Source of the DNA: Pseudomonadota bacterium
Lineage (GTDB): Bacteria > Pseudomonadota > Alphaproteobacteria > Rhizobiales > Devosiaceae
Length of the DNA stretch: 64,000 bases
Direction: 5' to 3'
Assembly: GCA_023391095.1 (NCBI GenBank)
Contig: JAEWBN010000017.1
Location: 32,260 to 96,259 of the forward strand
Below, one piece after another: positions 7,925 to 16,539 of the stretch. The notes beneath the pieces were generated by a model. The model was not told the DNA's origin, searched no databases, and saw only the letters and a program-made list of their open reading frames with translations. Made by a program: the position numbers and the translations under genes. Every line of letters begins with the position of its first letter. Positions within the stretch are counted from its first letter, which is position 1.

Positions 7925-8749
7925 TCAGGCTTGCGGAAAATCCGGCAGGGTCTGTGCGAGGACACCGCCCAGCCGCAGCGGGGCCACATAGGTGGCCAGA
8001 CCTGTGCGCGGATCGGTTTCGATGGCCACGCCGCATAGCGTTGCTTCCCCTTCGGCAGGGGTAAAGCGCCCATTGGGCAGACCGGTGAGGAACCGGTTGA
8101 GCGGCTCCTCGGTATCGGTGCCGATGACGCTGTCGAAATCCCCGCACATGCCCGCATCGGCCATGAAGGCGGTGCCGCCCTTGAGGACGCGATGATCGGC
8201 CGTGGGAATATGGGTATGGGTGCCCACGACAAGACTGACACGACCATCGAGGTAATGGCCCATGGCCTGGATCTCGGAGGTGGCCTCCGTGTGGAAATCG
8301 ACGACGATGGCATCGGCCACATGCCCCAGCGGCGCATCGGCAATGGCCGCTTCCACTGCGCGGAACGGATCATCGATGGGAGGCATGAAGACGCGGCCTA
8401 AAGCATTGACCACGAGAACGCGGTGACCATTGCGGCCTTCCACCATCATGGCGCCGCGCCCCGGCGTGCCGGGCGCATAGTTTATGGGACGGATCAGGGT
8501 GGGTTCCCGCTCGATATAGCTGAGGGCCTCGCGCTGGTCGAAGGCATGGTCGCCCAGCGTGACGATGTCGGCTCCGGCATCGCGCAGACCCTGGAAGTGG
8601 CTTTCGATGAGACCCTTGCCATGGCTGGCATTCTCGCCATTGACCACCACGAAGTCGAACCGGTAGCGCGCGATCAGGCCCGGCAGATGTTCGGCCACAG
8701 CATCGCGACCGGTGCGGCCCACGACGTCGCCCAGAAATAGCAGTCTCAT
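7925..8749 (-). CDS. YmdB-type metallophosphoesterase (TIGR00282)
   Basis: A 274-residue calcineurin-like phosphoesterase of the YmdB family; characterised members hydrolyse 2',3'-cyclic nucleotides or cAMP and affect biofilm decisions. Metal ligands are recognisable in LFLGDVVGRTGRD (residues 3-15), VVNGENASHGKG, TLGDHAFDQRE, VDFHTEATSE and VGTHTHIPTAD. The start overlaps the stop of the 5-formyltetrahydrofolate cyclo-ligase gene by 4 bp, a linkage common in Hyphomicrobiales. Confidence 0.93.
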   Translation of the reverse strand: MRLLFLGDVVGRTGRDAVAEHLPGLIARYRFDFVVVNGENASHGKGLIESHFQGLRDAGADIVTLGDHAFDQREALSYIEREPTLIRPINYAPGTPGRGAMMVEGRNGHRVLVVNALGRVFMPPIDDPFRAVEAAIADAPLGHVADAIVVDFHTEATSEIQAMGHYLDGRVSLVVGTHTHIPTADHRVLKGGTAFMADAGMCGDFDSVIGTDTEEPLNRFLTGLPNGRFTPAEGEATLCGVAIETDPRTGLATYVAPLRLGGVLAQTLPDFPQA

Positions 8750-9333
8750 AGAGGCTTTCCAAAAAATCGTACGCCCGCTTCGGTCACGACCGCATCGAGC
8801 GGGATATCGTGCGCCTCGCGAGGAATGGCCGGTAGTTCCTGGGCCGCAAAGGAGAGGCCGACGAGAAGGGGTTTTCTGCCCAGCACAGCCAGGGTGCGGT
8901 CGTAATAGCCACCGCCATAGCCAAGGCGGGTGCCCGCATTGTCGAACCCCAAAAGCGGCATCAGGACAAGGTCCGGGGCGGCGCGGGGCGCAAGGTCGGA
9001 GGGCGCCAGCGTGCCGAAGCCGGCCTCATAAAGCGGCTGGTCGGCTTCCCAGACGCGCAGGTCCAGCGGCGCATCGGGAGCCACGACCACCGGCAACACG
9101 ACGCGCTGGCCGGCATCAACCAGACGCACCAGGATAGCCTGGCAATCCAGTTCGTCGCGAATGGGCCAGTAGCCGGCAACGACATCCTCAGGGGCATAGG
9201 CGATCTGCTCGAAGAAATGGGCCGCCACCGCCAGCGCGGCCTCTGCCCGATCCTCTGCCGACAGGGCGGCGCGGGCGGCATGGGCTTCTCTGCGAAGGGC
9301 CGATTTCTGTTGCTCGATCGCCTCGTCGGCCAT
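8746..9333 (-). CDS. 5-formyltetrahydrofolate cyclo-ligase
   Basis: Converts 5-formyl-THF to 5,10-methenyl-THF with ATP. The 195 residues show the N-terminal basic helix (KSALRREAHAARAALS), the phosphate-binding EIGF-type region (YEAGFGTLAP) and the C-terminal signature MPLLGFDNAGTRLGYGGGYYDRTL. The 6S RNA gene lies immediately upstream on the same strand, the classic ssrS-ygfA arrangement, so part of its mRNA may be made by read-through of 6S RNA. Confidence 0.95.
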   Translation of the reverse strand: MADEAIEQQKSALRREAHAARAALSAEDRAEAALAVAAHFFEQIAYAPEDVVAGYWPIRDELDCQAILVRLVDAGQRVVLPVVVAPDAPLDLRVWEADQPLYEAGFGTLAPSDLAPRAAPDLVLMPLLGFDNAGTRLGYGGGYYDRTLAVLGRKPLLVGLSFAAQELPAIPREAHDIPLDAVVTEAGVRFFGKPL

Positions 9334-9354
9334 TGGCCCTCGTCAGTCGCAAAA

Positions 9355-9508
9355 TCAGGTGCCACCCTGGCCGTGGGACATGCGATCCCGGGAACCTACA
9401 AACGTAGGTGGGCGCCGTATGTCCGAGCCCACGGGCCCGGTCAGGGACAGCTCCCTTAGGATCGATTAAGGCCCCGGGGATATGTGAAGTCCTCACGCGC
9501 CGGGCAGC
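9355..9508 (-). ncRNA. ssrS: 6S RNA
   Basis: Regulatory RNA that mimics an open promoter and sequesters the housekeeping RNA polymerase. Recognised by its position between zapA and the 5-formyltetrahydrofolate cyclo-ligase gene and by the typical alphaproteobacterial core (minus strand) CCCACCTACGTTTGTAGG followed by a CCCGGGA segment. The ends pair: GCTGCCCGGC near the 5' end with GCC-A-GGGTGGC near the 3' end, leaving one bulged A. The 5' end is placed from the promoter at 9515-9543 and the 3' end at a short T run (GATTTTG); both may be off by several bases. Length about 154 nt. Confidence 0.85.
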
Positions 9509-9514
9509 CAGCAA

Positions 9515-9543
9515 GATATAGGCGCTTCGGGACCCTGATGCAA
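9515..9543 (-). promoter_or_regulatory. Sigma-70-type promoter of the 6S RNA
   Basis: On the minus strand TTGCAT (-35, 9543-9538) and TATATC (-10, 9520-9515) are separated by exactly 17 bp. A G seven bases past the -10 element is the probable transcription start of 6S RNA. Confidence 0.7.
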
Positions 9544-9603
9544 AGAGGGGCGCGCAACTTGTGAGCAGATTGCACAGGCCTTTGATCGGCCCGGATCAGG
9601 AGG

Positions 9604-9975
9604 TCACGGCAGGGGCGCGGCGCTGTCCAGAGTATCGGCAACGCTTTCCAGCACCCGCGCGGCATCGGAGAGCTTGCGCGCAAACTGGGCTTCGGTGTTT
9701 TCGAGCTCCACGGCAATTTCCTGGCCGGCGCGGGTCAATTCCAAGACTTCGCGCTCCAGGGCGGCGATCTTGCGTTCGGCCTCGTTGAGTTCATCGAGCA
9801 CGGCAATGCCGGCCATGACGGTGAGCCGGTTATCGCCGATTTCGCCCACGGCGCCCTTGAGCGCCTCGACCTGCGTATTGAACCGCTCGGCCAGGCCGAT
9901 CAGGTGCCCCTGCTGGCCCTCTTCGCAGGCCATGCGGTATTTGCGGCCATTGATCTCGACATTGACCTCGGGCAT
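9604..9975 (-). CDS. zapA: Cell division protein ZapA
   Basis: Small FtsZ-ring stabilising protein, 123 residues. The N-terminal beta-strand region VNVEINGRKYRMACEEGQ and the following LIGLAERFNTQVEAL are typical; the rest (EIGDNRLTVMAGIAVLDELN then a long helix to about residue 110) is the dimer/tetramer coiled coil. The gene order DUF4164 - zapA - 6S RNA - folate cyclo-ligase is a recurrent one in this order of bacteria. Confidence 0.93.
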   Translation of the reverse strand: MPEVNVEINGRKYRMACEEGQQGHLIGLAERFNTQVEALKGAVGEIGDNRLTVMAGIAVLDELNEAERKIAALEREVLELTRAGQEIAVELENTEAQFARKLSDAARVLESVADTLDSAAPLP

Positions 9976-9978
9976 GGC

Positions 9979-10266
9979 CTACTCCGACTTCTGCAAAACG
10001 GCGCGCACGGTTTCCATGGCGTCCACCAGCCGGCGCGACACCTCATGGGCGCTGTCGTCCAGCCGCTTGGCTCGCGCTGCGGTCTTGTCGAGTTCGGTGG
10101 CAAGACGGGCGCGCTCGTGGATCAGCCTTTGCGTATCGACCTCGATGCGCTGATGCCGGGCCAGGCGCGCATTCATCTCGCGCAGGCTTGCATCGAGCCG
10201 GCCCATGGCACGATCGAAACGGGCGGAAGCGGAAACCAGTCCTTCTTCACCTTCCGTGTCAGTCAT
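9979..10266 (-). CDS. DUF4164-family coiled-coil protein
   Basis: A 95-residue, highly charged, mostly helical protein (ASARFDRAMGRLDASLREMN then RARLATELDKTAARAKRLDD) with heptad-like spacing across its whole length. It resembles the DUF4164 family that is found next to zapA in Hyphomicrobiales. Function unknown; a division role is inferred from the linkage and 3-bp spacing to zapA. The ATG at 10266 is used; a GTG at 10272 is in frame, and neither has a convincing ribosome binding site. Confidence 0.75.
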   Translation of the reverse strand: MTDTEGEEGLVSASARFDRAMGRLDASLREMNARLARHQRIEVDTQRLIHERARLATELDKTAARAKRLDDSAHEVSRRLVDAMETVRAVLQKSE

Positions 10267-10410
10267 GGTCACTCATGCCAGATTTGCCCTCGATGGCTTT
10301 GATTCAGCGCGCTCCAGCCTGCCCCAGCCAGCGTTTCATTGCAACCGCATGGGCGTGGCAAACCCCCGGAATTCCGCGCCCTCACCGAACGGCTTTTGCC
10401 CCCGGTGACA

Positions 10411-10438
10411 TTGACAGCGAAGCCGAACCTGTTATGCC
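10411..10438 (+). promoter_or_regulatory. Probable promoter of tkt
   Basis: A consensus TTGACA (10411-10416) followed after 16 bp by TATGCC (10433-10438), about 80 bp upstream of the transketolase start. The -10 match is weak, the -35 perfect. Confidence 0.5.
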
Positions 10439-10516
10439 TCAACCGCCTTTTGGGAGGAGGCGTTTCGGCCCGCCACCCCCGACAAACCCTACCCTTTTGA
10501 GAGAGCGGTCTTGCCC

Positions 10517-12493
10517 ATGACGAACACAGCCCAGCAGAACGAATTGGCTAATGCGATCCGGTCGCTGTCCATGGACGCCGTCGAGAAAGCCAATTCCGGC
10601 CATCCCGGTCTGCCGATGGGCTGCGCCGACATTGCCACCGTGCTCTTCACCAAGGTGATGAAGTTCGACGCTGCCAATCCCTATTGGTCTGACCGCGACC
10701 GCTTTATCCTTTCGGCCGGCCACGGCTCGATGCTGCTCTACTCCTCGCTCTATCTGCTGGGCTACGAGGACATGACCATCGACCAGGTCAAGAACTTCCG
10801 TCAGCTGGGCGCCAAGACCGCCGGCCACCCCGAATATGGCCATGCCACCGGCATCGAGACCACGACCGGCCCGCTGGGCCAGGGTATTGCTAATTCCGTC
10901 GGCTTTGCGGTTGCCGAAGCCAAGCTGGCCGCTGAATTCGGCTCGGACCTTGTCGACCACTATACCTATGTGCTGGCTGGCGACGGCTGCCTAATGGAAG
11001 GCATTTCGCAGGAAGCCATTTCCCTTGCCGGTCACCTCAAGCTCAACAAGCTGATCGTCATCTGGGACAACAACAACATCACCATCGACGGCGCCGTATC
11101 CAACGCCGACTCGACCGACCAGATCGCGCGCTTCAAGGCCTGCGGCTGGAACACGATCGAGATCGACGGTCACGACCAGGACGCGATTGAAGCCGCGCTC
11201 ATCGAAGCCAAGAAGTCGACCGACAAGCCCACCATGATCGCCGCCAAGACCACGATCGGCTTCGGTGCGCCCAAGAAGGCCGGCACTGAAAAGGTCCACG
11301 GCGCTCCGCTCGGCGCCGAGGAACTGGCCGCTGCCAAGGCAGCTCTGGGCATCGACTACCCGGCCTTTGAAATCCCGAGCCACATCCTTGACGCATGGCG
11401 CGCTGCCGGCCAACGTGGCGCCAATATCCGTGGCGACTGGGAAGCGCGCCTGGCGCAGTCGGACAAGAAGGACGAATTCACCCGCCGCATGTCCGGCAAG
11501 CTGCCGGCTGGCCTCGACGCTGCCTTTGCCGCCTACAAGCAGAAGCTGGCCGAGGACAAGCCCAAGGTCGCCAGCCGCAAGGCCTCGCAGATGGCGCTTG
11601 AAGTGGTCACCAAAAACGTGCCGGAAATCATGGCCGGCTCGGCTGACCTCACCCATTCGAACCTGACCAATACGCCGGACACCGTGCCCTTCCAGGCCGA
11701 CAACCGCACCGGCAACTACATGATGTACGGCATCCGCGAGCACGAAATGGGTGCTGCCATGAACGGCATTACGCTGCATGGCGGGCTCATTCCCTATGGC
11801 GGCACGTTCATGGTCTTTACCGACTATGCCCGCCCGGCCATTCGCCTCGCCGCGCTGATGGAAACCCGCTCGATCTATGTCATGACCCATGACTCCATCG
11901 GCCTGGGCGAAGACGGCCCGACCCACCAGCCGGTGGAACACCTGACCGCCCTGCGCGCCATTCCGAACCTCTATGTTTTCCGTCCCGCTGACGCGATGGA
12001 AACCGCCGAGTGCTGGGAAATCGCGCTGGCGTCGGAAAAGACCCCGTCGATCCTGGCGCTTTCCCGCCAGAACCTGCCGGCCGTGCGCACCGAATATTCG
12101 GCCGAGAACAAGTCCGCCAAGGGCGCCTATTCCCTGATCGGCCCGGCCGATGCCGATGCGGTGATCTTCGCGACCGGCTCGGAAGTGGCCATCGCGGTGG
12201 AAGCCCAGAAGGAACTGACCGAAAAGGGCATCTCGGCCCGCGTCGTCTCGGTGCCGTCCATGGAGCTTTTTGCCAAGCAGTCCGACGCCTACAAGGCCGA
12301 AGTGCTGGGCACGGCCAAGGCCCGCGTTGCGGTCGAAGCCGGTATCGAAATGAGCTGGAACAAGCTTCTGGGCGACAAGGGCCGCTTTGTCGGCATGAAC
12401 TCGTTCGGCGCTTCGGGCCCCATCGACACGCTCTATGCCCACTTCGGTATTACGTCGAAGGCCGTTGTTGAAGCCGTGGCCGCACAGTTGTAA
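10517..12493 (+). CDS. tkt: Transketolase
   Basis: Thiamine diphosphate enzyme of the pentose phosphate and Calvin-type sugar rearrangements, moving two-carbon units between ketoses and aldoses. About 658 residues, a normal length. Motifs seen include NSGHPGLPMGCAD (residues 26-38), the ThDP-binding GDGCLMEGISQEA followed by WDNNNITIDG, and HDSIGLGEDGPTHQPVEHL in the pyrimidine domain. The ATG at 10517 is preferred to a TTG six bases earlier. It starts the tkt-gap-pgk-fba cluster, with gap 47 bp downstream. Confidence 0.97.
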   Translation: MTNTAQQNELANAIRSLSMDAVEKANSGHPGLPMGCADIATVLFTKVMKFDAANPYWSDRDRFILSAGHGSMLLYSSLYLLGYEDMTIDQVKNFRQLGAKTAGHPEYGHATGIETTTGPLGQGIANSVGFAVAEAKLAAEFGSDLVDHYTYVLAGDGCLMEGISQEAISLAGHLKLNKLIVIWDNNNITIDGAVSNADSTDQIARFKACGWNTIEIDGHDQDAIEAALIEAKKSTDKPTMIAAKTTIGFGAPKKAGTEKVHGAPLGAEELAAAKAALGIDYPAFEIPSHILDAWRAAGQRGANIRGDWEARLAQSDKKDEFTRRMSGKLPAGLDAAFAAYKQKLAEDKPKVASRKASQMALEVVTKNVPEIMAGSADLTHSNLTNTPDTVPFQADNRTGNYMMYGIREHEMGAAMNGITLHGGLIPYGGTFMVFTDYARPAIRLAALMETRSIYVMTHDSIGLGEDGPTHQPVEHLTALRAIPNLYVFRPADAMETAECWEIALASEKTPSILALSRQNLPAVRTEYSAENKSAKGAYSLIGPADADAVIFATGSEVAIAVEAQKELTEKGISARVVSVPSMELFAKQSDAYKAEVLGTAKARVAVEAGIEMSWNKLLGDKGRFVGMNSFGASGPIDTLYAHFGITSKAVVEAVAAQL

Positions 12494-12540
12494 GAGACCC
12501 GCGCCTCCCTTTCTCTTCCCTCCCATCAGGAGCGTCTAAC

Positions 12541-13548
12541 ATGGCAGTTCGCGTCGCCATCAATGGCTTTGGCCGCATCGGCCGCAACGTCCTGCGCGCC
12601 ATCATCGAATCCGGCCGTACCGATATCGAAGTCGTGGCCATCAACGATCTCGGCCCGGTCGAGACCAATGCGCACCTGCTGCGCTTCGACAGCGTGCATG
12701 GGCGCTTCCCCCATGAGGTCAAGGTCGATGGCGACACGATCGATGTGGGCCGCGGCCCGATCAAGGTGACGGCCGAGCGCGACCCGGCCAACCTGCCGCA
12801 CGCCGCCATGGGCGTCGACATTGCGCTCGAATGCACCGGCATCTTCACCTCCAAGGAAAAGGCCTCGGCTCACCTCAAGGCCGGCGCCAAGAAGGTGATC
12901 ATCTCGGCTCCCGGCGACGGCGCCGACAAGACCATCGTCTATGGCATCAACCACGCTTCGCTCACCAAGGACGACGTGGTGATCTCGAACGCCTCGTGCA
13001 CCACCAACTGCCTGGCCCCGCTGGCCTATGTGCTGCACAAGGAATTCGGCATCGAAAAGGGAATGATGACCACCATCCATTCCTATACCGGTGACCAACC
13101 CACGCTCGACACCATGCACAAGGATCTCTATCGCGGCCGCGCTGCTGCCCTGTCGCAGATCCCGACCTCGACCGGCGCTGCCAAGGCCATCGGCCTCGTC
13201 CTGCCCGAACTCAAAGGCAAGCTCGACGGTGTTTCCATCCGCGTGCCGACCCCGAACGTGTCCTGCGTCGACTTCAAGTTCATTGCCCAGCGCAATGTGA
13301 CGGCCGAGGAAATCAATGCCGCGGTCAAGAAGTATGCCGATGGCGAGCTTAAGGGCGTCCTGGGCTATACCACCCAGCCCAACGTCTCGATCGACTTCAA
13401 CCACGACCCGCACTCCTCCACCATGGCCCTGGACCAGACCAAGGTGATGGACGGCAATTTCGTGTCGGTCCTCAGCTGGTACGACAACGAATGGGGCTTC
13501 TCCAACCGCATGGCGGATACCGCCGTGGCGCTGGGCAAGACGCTCTGA
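12541..13548 (+). CDS. gap: Type I glyceraldehyde-3-phosphate dehydrogenase
   Basis: NAD-linked glycolytic enzyme, 335 residues. The Rossmann start is INGFGRIGRNVLRA, the active site SNASCTTNCLAPL (catalytic Cys about residue 155), and the C-terminal SWYDNEWGFSNRM is canonical. AGGAG lies 9 nt before the ATG. A strong terminator follows at 13571-13595, so tkt and gap form one unit and pgk and fba are transcribed separately. Confidence 0.98.
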   Translation: MAVRVAINGFGRIGRNVLRAIIESGRTDIEVVAINDLGPVETNAHLLRFDSVHGRFPHEVKVDGDTIDVGRGPIKVTAERDPANLPHAAMGVDIALECTGIFTSKEKASAHLKAGAKKVIISAPGDGADKTIVYGINHASLTKDDVVISNASCTTNCLAPLAYVLHKEFGIEKGMMTTIHSYTGDQPTLDTMHKDLYRGRAAALSQIPTSTGAAKAIGLVLPELKGKLDGVSIRVPTPNVSCVDFKFIAQRNVTAEEINAAVKKYADGELKGVLGYTTQPNVSIDFNHDPHSSTMALDQTKVMDGNFVSVLSWYDNEWGFSNRMADTAVALGKTL

Positions 13549-13570
13549 GCGGCTGAAATTCGTTTGAAAA

Positions 13571-13595
13571 GGGCGTCCTGCGGGGCGCCCTTTTT
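13571..13595 (+). terminator. Intrinsic terminator of gap
   Basis: An 8-bp stem (GGGCGTCC / GGGCGCCC with one G-T pair, loop TGCG) followed by five T residues, 22 bp after the gap stop. Confidence 0.9.
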
Positions 13596-13627
13596 GTTAT
13601 GATGCCTCCGATCATCGGGGAAACTTC

Positions 13628-14158
13628 ATGACGCTGAACCGATCCATTCGCTGGCGCGGGCTTGAGCTGCAAACCCTCGAACATGCCCATGTCATCGCCA
13701 ATGGCCGGGATACGCGCATTAGCGGCGCAGTCATCGGGCCAGACTTCGGGCTTTTCTATCGCGTCAAGCTCGACGAAAACGGGCATACGCGCACGGTCAG
13801 GATCGAGCGGGCCGACGGCAAGGTGCTCGAACTCTTTGCCGATGGCGCCGGCGGCTGGTCGGATGACCGCGCCGAACCCATTGCGGCGCTGCGTGGCTGC
13901 ATTGACGTCGACATCTGGCCGACGCCGATGACCAATGCCCTGCCCATCTGGCGGCTCGAATGGACCGACCAGCCGGTGCGCCTGGCCATGGCCTGGATCG
14001 ACGCCACCGATTTCAGCTTCAAGCGCTCCGAGCAGATCTATACCCGGCTCGACACCAACCGCTTCCGCTTCCAGTCTGCCGGCTTCGAGGCCGTGATCGA
14101 GACCGATGATGATGGCCTGGTCCTCGAGTATCCCGGGCTGTTCACGCGCTCGGCGTAA
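13628..14158 (+). CDS. Putative glycolipid-binding domain protein (PF06475-like)
   Basis: A 176-residue protein that looks like the putative glycolipid-binding family (formerly DUF1089): IRWRGLELQTLEHAHV at the N-terminus, FYRVKLDENGHTRTVRIE in the middle and FRFQSAGFEAVIETDDDGLVLEYPGLF at the end are typical. It has no signal peptide or membrane segment, so it is probably cytoplasmic. The biochemical role is not established. It stands alone between the gap terminator and mipZ. Confidence 0.75.
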   Translation: MTLNRSIRWRGLELQTLEHAHVIANGRDTRISGAVIGPDFGLFYRVKLDENGHTRTVRIERADGKVLELFADGAGGWSDDRAEPIAALRGCIDVDIWPTPMTNALPIWRLEWTDQPVRLAMAWIDATDFSFKRSEQIYTRLDTNRFRFQSAGFEAVIETDDDGLVLEYPGLFTRSA

Positions 14159-14267
14159 CCCGGTTTTTCCCACACATTTTGGTGGCTTCGGTTGGGCGTT
14201 AGGGCGCTGTTAACCATGCGGCCGCTTGATGGTTAACGAAGTCGAAACGCTGATTTGGGGTCCGCAA

Positions 14268-15101
14268 ATGGCCGATGGGCTGGCGCATATCATCACCGTG
14301 GGCAATGAAAAGGGCGGCTCGGGCAAGTCCACCACGGCGCTGCACCTGGCGGTCTACCTGCTCCATCAGGGCTATTCGGTGGCGACCATTGATGTGGACA
14401 GCCGCCAGCAGACGCTGACCCGCTATGTACGCAACCGCCGGGCCGCGGCCGAGGCCAGCGGCCGCGACATCCTCATGCCCAAGCATGTGCACCTGCCGAC
14501 CGCCTGGGGCGATTCCATCACCGAGAACCAGCGGGTGGAACTGGACATATTCGAGCGCGCCATGACGGGCCTGCGCCAGGAAGTGGACTTCGTGGTGATC
14601 GACACGCCCGGCTTTGACGGCAATCTGGCCCGGCTGGCCCATGGCGCCGCCGACACGCTGATTACCCCCATCAATGACAGCATGATCGATCTCGACGTGC
14701 TGGCGCGAATCGATCCGCGCACGGGCGCGCCTCTGGAAGCCAGCCCCTATACCCGCAATGTGCACAAGGCGCGGACCGAGCGGCAGAAGACGGGCCGGGC
14801 CTTGGACTGGGTTCTGGTGCGCAACCGCATTTCGAACCTGGGGTCGCACAACGCCAGCCGCGTGCAGGATCTGGTGGAGCGCCTCGCCGGCGGGCTGGGC
14901 TGCCGCCTTGCTGACGGCATTGCCGAGCGAGTCATCTTCCGCTCGCTGTTTCTTTCGGGCATGACCGTGTTCGACCCGCTCGACGCCGAAACGTTGGGCA
15001 GTGCCCCGTCCATGTCCCATGTCAACGCCCGGCACGAATACAGGGCGCTTGTGGCGGCTCTCAACCTGCCCGACCACCGTTCGATGAAGCTGTCCGCCTA
15101 A
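14268..15101 (+). CDS. mipZ: Division-plane positioning ATPase MipZ
   Basis: ParA/MinD-type ATPase that forms a bipolar gradient with ParB and inhibits FtsZ polymerisation away from midcell in alphaproteobacteria. The deviant Walker A motif NEKGGSGKSTTALHLAV is near the N-terminus, with DVDSRQQTLTRYVRNR (switch region) and VVIDTPGFD following, as in Caulobacter MipZ. The start at 14268 (MADGLAHIITVGNEKG) is chosen by family length (277 residues); an earlier in-frame ATG at 14226 would add 14 residues. It is unusual that it sits between gap and pgk. Confidence 0.92.
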   Translation: MADGLAHIITVGNEKGGSGKSTTALHLAVYLLHQGYSVATIDVDSRQQTLTRYVRNRRAAAEASGRDILMPKHVHLPTAWGDSITENQRVELDIFERAMTGLRQEVDFVVIDTPGFDGNLARLAHGAADTLITPINDSMIDLDVLARIDPRTGAPLEASPYTRNVHKARTERQKTGRALDWVLVRNRISNLGSHNASRVQDLVERLAGGLGCRLADGIAERVIFRSLFLSGMTVFDPLDAETLGSAPSMSHVNARHEYRALVAALNLPDHRSMKLSA

Positions 15102-15214
15102 GCCACATCTGCCGCGCTGGCGTCAGGGAGAGAGAAATTTGTCTGCCCCGCTTTCCCACGCCGTGCCACTCTGCTACCCCACGGCCAGACAATCCGACCT
15201 CCGGGAGCCGCAAG

Positions 15215-16417
15215 ATGAGCGACAGTTTCAAGACCCTCGACGAACTCGATCTCACCGGCAAGCGCGTGCTGCTGCGCGCCGACCTCAACGTGCCGGTGGC
15301 CGATGGCAAGGTGACCGACGCTACGCGCATTGAACGGCTGGTGCCCACCATCCGCGAAATCGTCAAGAAGGACGGCAAGGCCATTCTGCTCTCCCACTTC
15401 GGCCGGCCCAAGGGCAAGGTGAATGCCGAATTCTCGCTCGAGCAGGTGTGCGAAGCCGTCGCAAATGAGACAGGCCATCCGGTGGGCTTCGTGGCCACCG
15501 ACTGGACCGATGTCAGCGCTGCCCGAAAGGCCATCGACGAAGCGCCCGCCGGCTCCGTGCTGGTGCTGGAAAACACCCGCTTTCATCCCGGCGAGGAAGA
15601 AAACGACGTTGAACTGGCCAAGCGCATGGCGAGCCTCGGCGATGTGTATGTAAACGACGCTTTTTCTGCCGCTCACCGCGCCCATGCCTCGACCGAAGCG
15701 CTGGCACGCCTCCTGCCGGCCGCGGCGGGCCTGGCCATGCAGGCGGAACTGGAAGCGCTGGAAGCTGGCCTCGGCAAGCCCAAGAAGCCCGTTGTGGCCA
15801 TTGTTGGCGGCGCCAAGGTGTCGTCCAAGATCGACCTGCTGGAAAACCTCGTGACCAAGGTCGACGGGCTCGTCATTGGCGGCGGCATGGCCAATACATT
15901 CCTTCATGCCCAGGGCGTCAATGTCGGCAAGTCGCTGTGCGAGAAGGATCTCAAGGACACCGCCATCCGCATCATGGAAAAGGCCGTGGATTCGGGTTGC
16001 GCCATCATCCTGCCGATCGACGCCGTCGTGGCCTGGCATTTCAAGGCCGACACCCCCACGCGCCTCTATGGCCTCGACGCCATCGATCCTGACGGCATGA
16101 TCCTCGACATCGGCCCCTCCTCGGTCGAGCGCATCAATGCCGCGATCGACGACGCCCATACCGTCGTCTGGAACGGGCCGGTTGGCGCCTTTGAAATGAC
16201 CCCATTCGACGCAGGCACCGTGGCCATTGCCAAGCATGTCGCCAAGCGCACCCATGACGGTCACCTGGTATCCGTCGCTGGCGGCGGTGACACGGTGAGC
16301 GCGCTGGCCCATGCCGGGGTCAAGGACAAGCTGACTTATGTGTCCACCGCCGGCGGCGCCTTCCTGGAATGGATGGAAGGCAAACCCCTGCCGGGCGTCG
16401 AAGCGTTGAAAAAGTAG
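15215..16417 (+). CDS. pgk: Phosphoglycerate kinase
   Basis: Transfers phosphate from 1,3-bisphosphoglycerate to ADP. The 400 residues include the substrate-binding RVLLRADLNVPVADGKVTDA (19-38), SHFGRPKG, the hinge region VVAIVGGAKVSSKIDLLENL and the nucleotide-binding SVAGGGDTVSALAHAG. Preceded by GGGAG and followed by a hairpin at 16425-16452; fba starts 122 bp downstream. Confidence 0.98.
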   Translation: MSDSFKTLDELDLTGKRVLLRADLNVPVADGKVTDATRIERLVPTIREIVKKDGKAILLSHFGRPKGKVNAEFSLEQVCEAVANETGHPVGFVATDWTDVSAARKAIDEAPAGSVLVLENTRFHPGEEENDVELAKRMASLGDVYVNDAFSAAHRAHASTEALARLLPAAAGLAMQAELEALEAGLGKPKKPVVAIVGGAKVSSKIDLLENLVTKVDGLVIGGGMANTFLHAQGVNVGKSLCEKDLKDTAIRIMEKAVDSGCAIILPIDAVVAWHFKADTPTRLYGLDAIDPDGMILDIGPSSVERINAAIDDAHTVVWNGPVGAFEMTPFDAGTVAIAKHVAKRTHDGHLVSVAGGGDTVSALAHAGVKDKLTYVSTAGGAFLEWMEGKPLPGVEALKK

Positions 16418-16424
16418 GATTGCT

Positions 16425-16452
16425 CCCGGCCGTCTGGTTCCACACGGCCGGG
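16425..16452 (+). terminator. Hairpin after pgk
   Basis: A perfect 9-bp stem CCCGGCCGT / ACGGCCGGG with a 10-nt loop, 8 bp after the pgk stop. The downstream T tract is interrupted (GTCTTTCGT), so termination may be partial. Confidence 0.55.
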
Positions 16453-16539
16453 ATCGTCTTTCGTCTAATAACCACAGGTCTAATCGTAAGCACGCAAACG
16501 AAAGTCTAACCTTGGCACAATCCAGCCCGAGGGAAGACC

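Noticed and set aside
10991..12526. A 511-residue open frame on the minus strand across transketolase
   Set aside because: It is antisense to a full-length, motif-complete tkt gene; long antisense frames are common in high-GC DNA. Its sequence is His/Gly/Arg-rich with no domain pattern.
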